Positions 59,026 to 64,000 of a stretch of 64,000 bases of DNA are shown here, in pieces (within the stretch, counting starts at the first letter, position 1; the number at the start of each line of letters is the position of its first letter). The stretch comes from an uncultured Tateyamaria sp. GTDB taxonomy: Bacteria > Pseudomonadota > Alphaproteobacteria > Rhodobacterales > Rhodobacteraceae. The stretch lies in NCBI RefSeq assembly GCF_947496075.1, contig NZ_CANMBJ010000002.1, positions 186,001 to 250,000 of the forward strand. Reading direction: 5' to 3'. The notes beneath the pieces are model-generated. The model was given only the letters and a program-made list of their open reading frames with translations, made no database searches and was not told where the DNA came from. A program made the translations under genes and the position numbers.

Positions 59026-59657
59026 CCCTGATCGTTCATGGGCGTGCGACGTCGTCCAATGTGCAGGCGGTGATGTGGGGGGCTGCCGAATTGGGCCTTA
59101 CTGTCATGCGGAAGGACGTTGGCGGTCGGTTTGGCGGCACTGAAACGGCGACCTTCCGATGTATGAACCCAATGGGGCTGGTTCCCGTACTGGAAGATGG
59201 TGACACGGTGATGTTCGAAAGCGCCGCTATCCTGCGGTATCTTTTGGCAAGATATGGTGCAGGCGGCCTTGTGGCATCCCCGCGCGATGACATGTGGGCC
59301 GAATGGGCCAAGCATACGCTGTGTCGGTCCTTTACCGTGCCGCTGTTCTGGGCCTACTACCGCACCCCCGAGGCAGAGCGGGACATGGCAGCCGTGGATC
59401 GCGCTTTGCGCCAGTTCGAAGCCCACCTTGCCGTGGCCATGTCGGAAAGGGGCAAGCGTGCTTGGATGTCGGGAGAAGACCTCGGGCTTGCGGACATCTG
59501 GGTTGGTCATGTTCTCTATCGCTACTTCACGCTGGGTCTTGACCGGCAGGTGCCGACGGGCGCGCAGGACTACTTCGACGCCTTGACCGCGCGGCCTGCG
59601 TATCGGACGCATGTGATGGTGGATTATTCTGAATTGAAAGGGAGGCTGTCGTTTTGA
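59022..59657 (+). CDS. Glutathione S-transferase family protein
   Basis: 211 aa. N-terminal thioredoxin-like domain with the Ser-rich active site IVHGRATSSNVQAVMWGA (residues 4-21), cis-Pro segment NPMGLVPVLEDGDTVMFESAAIL, and a C-terminal helical domain with DLGLADIWVGHVLYRY. It is a different GST from the one at 35486. In catabolic operons such enzymes may cleave ethers or isomerise intermediates with glutathione; that role here is inference. The stop overlaps the SDR start. Confidence 0.85.
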   Translation: MTLIVHGRATSSNVQAVMWGAAELGLTVMRKDVGGRFGGTETATFRCMNPMGLVPVLEDGDTVMFESAAILRYLLARYGAGGLVASPRDDMWAEWAKHTLCRSFTVPLFWAYYRTPEAERDMAAVDRALRQFEAHLAVAMSERGKRAWMSGEDLGLADIWVGHVLYRYFTLGLDRQVPTGAQDYFDALTARPAYRTHVMVDYSELKGRLSF

Positions 59658-60415
59658 CCGAACTGCCCCGTACCCCATCCTTTGATCTGTCTGGCAAGCG
59701 CGCGCTTGTGACCGGTGCGTCGTCCGGCATCGGCCTTGGATGCGCTGTGGCTTTGGCAGAGGCGGGCGCGCATGTCGTGTGCGCCGCGCGCCGTGCAGAT
59801 GCCTTGGCCGATGTGGTTTCTGCCATGGCTGATCAGGGGTGGAGTGCTGAAGCCATGCCGCTTGATCAGTCAAGTATCGAAGCGGTCAACGTAGCCTTTG
59901 ATGAACCATACGATATCGTCCTGAACTCTGCGGGGCTGGCGCGCCATGGCCCGTCAATGGAGACGAGCCCCGACGAGTTCGACGCAGTGGTTGGTATCAA
60001 CCTCAAGGGGGCTTACTTCCTGTCCACGGCGGCTGCGCGGGCGCTCACAAAGGCGGACAAGCCGGGTTCGATCATCCATATCTCATCTCAAATGGGCCAT
60101 GTGGGGGGCATTGATCGCGCCGTCTATTGCGCCACGAAACACGGGGTCGAGGGGATGGTGAAGGCCATGGCCATCGAGTGGGGCAAGGCAAATATTCGGA
60201 TCAATACCATCTGTCCGACTTTCGTCCGCACAGCATTCACCGAAAAGTCGTTTCAGGACCCCGAGCGCTATGCGTGGATCATGGACAAGATCAAGTTGCC
60301 ACGCGTGGCAGAGGTCGAGGATATCATGGGGGCAGCCCTGTTCCTGGCATCTGACGCGTCGGCGATGGTGACCGGCACATCCATGTTGATCGATGGCGGG
60401 TGGACAGCGGACTGA
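59654..60415 (+). CDS. SDR family dehydrogenase
   Basis: 253 aa from a TTG start at 59654, supported by GGGAGG 8 bases upstream and the TTGA overlap with the GST stop. Classical SDR: TGASSGIGLG at residues 20-29, LNSAGLARHG, catalytic Ser in IIHISSQMG, Tyr and Lys in AVYCATKHG, and C-terminal TGTSMLIDGGWT. Prefers NAD or NADP is not decidable (ARR after beta-2 favours NADP). Similar to gluconate/sorbitol-type dehydrogenases, so an alcohol/ketone conversion of the imported substrate is likely. Stop overlaps lacI by one base. Confidence 0.9.
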   Translation: MTELPRTPSFDLSGKRALVTGASSGIGLGCAVALAEAGAHVVCAARRADALADVVSAMADQGWSAEAMPLDQSSIEAVNVAFDEPYDIVLNSAGLARHGPSMETSPDEFDAVVGINLKGAYFLSTAAARALTKADKPGSIIHISSQMGHVGGIDRAVYCATKHGVEGMVKAMAIEWGKANIRINTICPTFVRTAFTEKSFQDPERYAWIMDKIKLPRVAEVEDIMGAALFLASDASAMVTGTSMLIDGGWTAD

Positions 60416-61434
60416 TGCCCGACAAGGTGACAGCACTTGATGTGGCCGCGCGGGCCGGGGTCTCCAGGTCGGCGGTCTCTCGTGTGTTCACACCGGGGGC
60501 GTCGGTGTCCAAGCGCACGGCTGACAAGGTGCGGCAGGCGGCAGATGCGCTGGGCTATCGTCCCAATGTGCTTGCGCGCAGTCTGATCACGGGGCGCAGT
60601 CGTATCATCGGTCTCGTCGTCGCCTATCTGGAAAACCACTTCTACCCCGAAGCTATCGAACGGCTTAGCCGCAAGCTGCAGGAACAGGGCTATCACGTTC
60701 TTGTTTTCCTCTCTTCCAACAGTGGTGAAGAGGCGGATGAGGTTATGGCTGAATTGCTCGACTATCAGGTGGACGGCATCATTGCCGCCAGTGTCGGAAT
60801 GTCTAACGATCTTACGCAGCGGTGCGAGGCGGCGGGGATTCCCATCGTTCTGTTCAATCGGGCGCAGGATGATGATCGGTTATCTGCCGTGACCTCTGAC
60901 AACTACCATGGTGGCCGCAAGCTGGCCGAGTTTTTGGTGGCGGGAGGTCATACGCGTATCGCCCATGTCGCGGGGTGGGAGGGCGCTTCGACCCAGCGCG
61001 ACCGCGAGGCGGGGTTTGTCGCGGGGCTTCAAGCCGCCGGTCAGACGCTCTTTGCCCGTGGGGTAAGTGACTTCAATTTCGAACAGGCAAAGGATGTTGC
61101 GCGCGAGATGTTTGCAGGGCCCGACCGTCCCGATGCTGTCTTTTGCGCCAATGACCACATGGCCTTTGCGGTCATGGATGTTTTACGGTTCGAATTGGGG
61201 CTGAGCGTGCCGGGGGATGTCTCCGTCGTTGGCTATGACGATGTCACCCTTGCGGCGTGGCCCAGCTACGATCTGACCACCGTGCGCCAGCCCGCCGGTC
61301 AGATGGCCGAAGCCACGGTCGATATTCTGATGGACCGGCTCGCCGATCCCGACACCAAACCCCGCCGCGTCGCGCTGGATGGACCGCTGGTCCTGCGCGG
61401 GTCGGCTCGTATTCCCAAAGGATGGACCTCATGA
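60415..61434 (+). CDS. LacI family transcriptional regulator
   Basis: 339 aa from the ATG at 60415. Helix-turn-helix TALDVAARAGVSRSAVSRVF (residues 6-25) with hinge helix RPNVLARSLITGRS, then a periplasmic-binding-protein-like sensor domain (RIIGLVVAYLENHFYPEAI ... DAVFCANDHMAFAVMDVLR ... SVVGYDDVTLAAWPSYDLT). It is embedded in the operon it most likely controls; the 20-bp palindrome at 51147 is the expected site. The inducer should be the transported compound or its first product. Confidence 0.92.
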   Translation: MPDKVTALDVAARAGVSRSAVSRVFTPGASVSKRTADKVRQAADALGYRPNVLARSLITGRSRIIGLVVAYLENHFYPEAIERLSRKLQEQGYHVLVFLSSNSGEEADEVMAELLDYQVDGIIAASVGMSNDLTQRCEAAGIPIVLFNRAQDDDRLSAVTSDNYHGGRKLAEFLVAGGHTRIAHVAGWEGASTQRDREAGFVAGLQAAGQTLFARGVSDFNFEQAKDVAREMFAGPDRPDAVFCANDHMAFAVMDVLRFELGLSVPGDVSVVGYDDVTLAAWPSYDLTTVRQPAGQMAEATVDILMDRLADPDTKPRRVALDGPLVLRGSARIPKGWTS

Positions 61435-62399
61435 AGGGTTTTTCGAACCGGTGGAAGGATTTCCCCGACTACATCATCGGCATCACCAAAGAGATCTGGG
61501 AAGACCGCGGCATCGCGACCCTGCATCACTACTACAGCCCCGACATCGTTGTGCGGTCGCCCGGGTCCGTTGTGATCGGCAGTGAGAAGGTGATTGGGGC
61601 CACCATGGCGACCCTGGCCGAGTTTCCCGACCGGACGCTGCTGGGTGAGGACGTGATTTGGAGCGGAACGCCGGAGGAGGGCATGCTGTCCTCGCACCGC
61701 ATCTTCTCGACCGCGACCCACATGGCGGACGGGGTTTATGGCAAGGCCAGTGGCAAGACCCTGCAGTACCGCATCATCGCGGACTGCCACGCCATCAACG
61801 ACCAGATCAACGACGAATGGTTGATCCGCGACCAGACCGCCATTGTGAACCAGATTGGGTGGGAGGCGAAAGCCTATGCCGCTGACCTGATCGAGCGCGA
61901 GGGCGGGATGGAGAATGCGGTGCGTCCGTTGACACCTGTGACGGACCAGCCCGGACCCTACAAGGGGCGGGGCAATGACAACGAGTGGGGTGCGAAATAC
62001 GCTGACATCCTGACCCGGATCATGGGTGCGGATATGGCGGCAATTCCCTCTGAGTATGATCGTGCCGTACAATCCGAGTATCCCGGCGGAGTGACAGGTC
62101 ATGGCACCGGTCCGGTGGATCGGTTCTGGATGGGCCTGCGTGCGTCCTTTCCCGACGCCACATTCACCATCGACCATCAGATTGGGCGAGATGACGATAT
62201 GATGCCGCCCCGTGCTGCCATCCGCTGGGCGTTGCATGGCAAGCATGACGGTTGGGGCTATTTCGGTACGCCCACAGGAGCAGAAGTCTATGTGCTGGGC
62301 ATTTCCCATGCTGAGTTCGGGCCATGGGGTTTGCGCCGCGAATATGCGTTATTTGATGAAACGGCGATCTGGAAACAGATCCTGCTGCAGACGGGGTGA
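61431..62399 (+). CDS. Double SnoaL-like domain protein 3
   Basis: 322 aa from the ATG at 61431, overlapping the lacI stop by ATGA; a start at 61422 is possible. Two NTF2-like domains, N-terminal (about 5-150; DIVVRSPGSVVIGSEKVIG ... DEWLIRDQTAIVNQIGW) and C-terminal (about 195-320; RFWMGLRASFPDATFTIDHQ ... GWGYFGTPTGAEVYVLGIS). It shares the two-domain layout of the protein at 57979 but little direct identity. Third such protein of the operon; possible aldolase/cyclase, lyase or chaperone. Confidence 0.78.
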   Translation: MKGFSNRWKDFPDYIIGITKEIWEDRGIATLHHYYSPDIVVRSPGSVVIGSEKVIGATMATLAEFPDRTLLGEDVIWSGTPEEGMLSSHRIFSTATHMADGVYGKASGKTLQYRIIADCHAINDQINDEWLIRDQTAIVNQIGWEAKAYAADLIEREGGMENAVRPLTPVTDQPGPYKGRGNDNEWGAKYADILTRIMGADMAAIPSEYDRAVQSEYPGGVTGHGTGPVDRFWMGLRASFPDATFTIDHQIGRDDDMMPPRAAIRWALHGKHDGWGYFGTPTGAEVYVLGISHAEFGPWGLRREYALFDETAIWKQILLQTG

Positions 62400-62402
62400 C
62401 CC

Positions 62403-63017
62403 ATGGATCGCTACGATCATCTGATGTTCACTGATGCCGTGAAGGCGCTGCAAGAGGCAGATGGCTCGGCCGAAATGTATGCGCGCAGCTACGGCGCGCG
62501 CACGCATGCCCTGTCAGCGGATGAGGTCGCGTTCGTTGCCTCGCGCACGTCATTCTACATGGCGACGGTCTCTGAAACCGGATGGCCCTACATCCAACAT
62601 CGGGGTGGGCCTGCTGGGTTTCTGAAGGTGCTTGATGATCACACGCTCGCTTTTGCGGACTATCGCGGGAACAAACAGCATATCAGCGAGGGCAATTTGG
62701 CTGGCGACGATCGTGTTTCAATGTTCCTGATGGACTACCCTCGCAAGGCGCGGATGAAGCTGCAAGGGCGCGCGACGTTTGCACAAGCACAAGACAATCC
62801 CGACCTTGCGGAGCAACTGGCAGTGGACGGGCAAGGTCGTGTTGAGCGTCTGGTAACCATCCGGCTTGAAGCCTTCGACTGGAATTGTCCCCAGTTCATC
62901 ACACCGCGTTTCGATGCTTCCGAGATCGCGCAATTGGTTGGCCCGGAGATGGACAAGCTAACCGCGCGAATTGCTGAGTTGGAAATCGAGAACGCGAAGC
63001 TGAAAGGGCAAGGATGA
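62403..63017 (+). CDS. PPOX-type flavin-binding split-barrel protein
   Basis: 204 aa. Pyridoxamine 5'-phosphate-oxidase-like split barrel: FVASRTSFYMATVSETGWPY, RGGPAGFLKVLDDHTLAFADY, GNKQHISEGNLAGDDRVSMFL and MKLQGRATFAQ, which read as the FMN site. A C-terminal helix with heptads (DKLTARIAELEIENAKLKG) may be a coiled coil. Such proteins are FMN or F420 reductases; the role in the operon is open. Three bp after protein 3. Confidence 0.85.
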   Translation: MDRYDHLMFTDAVKALQEADGSAEMYARSYGARTHALSADEVAFVASRTSFYMATVSETGWPYIQHRGGPAGFLKVLDDHTLAFADYRGNKQHISEGNLAGDDRVSMFLMDYPRKARMKLQGRATFAQAQDNPDLAEQLAVDGQGRVERLVTIRLEAFDWNCPQFITPRFDASEIAQLVGPEMDKLTARIAELEIENAKLKGQG

Positions 63018-63550
63018 CCGATCTGTACCGCGCCGCCGAACGCCTGATGGGGATGCAGGATGCCGATTGGCGGCGTCACGCGAACCCGTGGAGCGTTTGG
63101 ACGCGGTTCTCGTGCCTGCCGCTGATTGTTCTGGCCATCTACGCCCGCCAGTGGATCGGCTGGTGGTGCGTACCGCTGATCTTGCTCGCGATGGCCTGGA
63201 CATGGATCAATCCGCGCGCCTTTCCGCCACCCGTCGATTTCGGATCTTGGGCGTCGCGTGGCACTTTGGGCGAACGCATCTTTCTGGCCCGCGACCAATA
63301 TGAGGTTCCAGCCCATCACATGCGTGCGGCCAATGTGCTGACGACGTTGGCCGCTTTGGGGGTGTTGCCACTCATTTACGGCCTGATCTTTTTGAAACCG
63401 TGGGCAACGGCCCTCGGTATTGTCGCGACCATCCTGCCCAAGGTCTGGTTCGTTGACCGTATGGTCTGGCTTCACTCTGACATCACCAAGACTCTACCGG
63501 GTGATCCGTTGCCCGACCCACCCCTCCCACATGAAAGGACCCCTACATGA
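63014..63550 (+). CDS. DUF6653-like membrane protein
   Basis: 178 aa. Opens with an amphipathic part (LMGMQDADWRRHANPWSVW), then about four membrane helices (LPLIVLAIYARQWIGWWCV; PLILLAMAWTWI; NVLTTLAALGVLPLIYGLI; ALGIVATILPKVWFVDRM). Between the second and third there is a polar stretch ending in RIFLARDQYEVPAHHM. The RHANPWSVWTRF pattern is that of DUF6653, function unknown. Overlaps the PPOX and cupin genes by 4 bp each. Confidence 0.65.
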   Translation: MTDLYRAAERLMGMQDADWRRHANPWSVWTRFSCLPLIVLAIYARQWIGWWCVPLILLAMAWTWINPRAFPPPVDFGSWASRGTLGERIFLARDQYEVPAHHMRAANVLTTLAALGVLPLIYGLIFLKPWATALGIVATILPKVWFVDRMVWLHSDITKTLPGDPLPDPPLPHERTPT

Positions 63551-64000
63551 CCCCCGCCGAGATGGAGCCGCGCATCGTGCGCTATGGCGACCTGATGCCG
63601 TGCAAAACTGCGTTCATTGACGCGCACACGCCGGGTTCGGACCAAAAGGAAAACTTCACCATCATCGGCGGCGGCGTGTCGGAGAGCCCGGATCAGCATG
63701 TCCATATTTCAATACCGCATGGGTTCAACATCGGGGCAGCGGGACAGCCGCCGAAATGCCGCAACTCCCTGCACAGCCACCGCACGGCCGAGGTCTTTTT
63801 TGTCTTGTCGGGCCGTTGGCGGTTCTTCTGGGGACGCTGGGGAACCGCGGGCGAAGTGGTTTTGGAAGAGGGTGACATAATCAACATTCCCACGGGCATC
63901 TTCCGCGGGTTCGAAAACATCGGCACCGATTACGGGATGATCATGGCGATCCTTGGCGGGGATGATGCTGGTGGCGGTGTGATCTGGGCCCCGCAGGTGA
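63547..64000 (+). CDS. Cupin domain protein (cut by the right edge)
   Basis: At least 151 residues; the frame is open at the window end. The start overlaps the membrane gene stop (ATGA). Cupin motif 1 is near residue 77-97 (CRNSLHSHRTAEVFFVLSGRWRFFWG in two parts: NSLHSHRTAEV and FFVLSGRWRF), motif 2 GDIINIPTGIFRGFENIG. His-His-Glu metal ligands are probable. Enzyme type (isomerase, dioxygenase or lyase) cannot be set; a further domain may follow to the right. Confidence 0.8.
   Translation, partial: MTPAEMEPRIVRYGDLMPCKTAFIDAHTPGSDQKENFTIIGGGVSESPDQHVHISIPHGFNIGAAGQPPKCRNSLHSHRTAEVFFVLSGRWRFFWGRWGTAGEVVLEEGDIINIPTGIFRGFENIGTDYGMIMAILGGDDAGGGVIWAPQV

Overview
The window looks like a piece of chromosome from a marine alphaproteobacterium of the Roseobacter group (Rhodobacteraceae). 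The evidence is gene content and protein style: a DmdB-like acyl-CoA ligase and a DmdC-like acyl-CoA dehydrogenase, a chlorophyllide 8-vinyl reductase (BciA) typical of aerobic anoxygenic phototrophs, the malic enzyme/phosphotransacetylase fusion MaeB, GC-rich coding and many ATGA/TGATG gene overlaps. I saw no rRNA, tRNA, CRISPR array, phage or transposase gene. Assignment below family level is not possible from sequence reading alone.

Layout. 1-14 kb: housekeeping and envelope genes: a PilJ-like secreted protein, carB, cfa, an alpha/beta hydrolase, bciA, glyA, nadK, a three-gene operon of two Cys-containing secreted proteins and a SCO1/SenC protein, a membrane protein and a SPOR-domain protein. 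14-18 kb: pyrimidine/deoxynucleoside salvage (cdd-deoA-deoB, then upp). 18-31 kb: a VOC-cupin fusion protein, maeB, a tandem pair of paralogous small lipoproteins, prpE, a DUF427-adenylate cyclase fusion, a DmdB-like ligase, a DMT transporter with a sulfotransferase, a Hint-domain protein, and a GFA protein with a LysE exporter. 31-42 kb: a fatty-acid beta-oxidation region (fadJ, fadA, GST, two acyl-CoA dehydrogenases, two MerR regulators, two hotdog thioesterases). The same inverted-repeat operator (GTTGACGT-N11-ACGTCAAC type) lies in front of fadA-fadJ and in front of the merR-dehydrogenase operon, so a MerR regulon is readable from the DNA. 42-51 kb: MATE transporter, a DUF952-DUF1330-pyrD operon, a secreted 5'-nucleotidase with a Pho-box-like site, an SRAP protein, a cupredoxin-like protein, gcdH, a membrane protein and about 700 bp without a gene.

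51.2-64 kb (runs off the right edge): the most interesting part. It is one long + strand operon with mostly overlapping genes: a sugar-type ABC importer (ATPase, binding protein, two permeases), a histidinol-dehydrogenase-family enzyme, three SnoaL/NTF2-like proteins (two of them double-domain), a GST, an SDR dehydrogenase, a LacI regulator, a PPOX-type flavin protein, a DUF6653-like membrane protein and a cupin. A perfect 20-bp palindrome of LacI-operator type sits upstream. A 54-codon remnant of a GMC oxidoreductase N-terminus is wedged between the binding protein and the first permease. I read this as an import and oxidation pathway for an unidentified polyol- or sugar-like compound; the substrate is not known to me.

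Non-coding structure is rich: a dispersed ~42-bp repeat ending in GGGGCAGCGCCCC (three copies), a family of GGCGGAGG-N3-CCTCCGCC/GTAAGGCGG palindromes at gene ends, and a 189-bp nested inverted-repeat element between the GST and an acyl-CoA dehydrogenase gene.
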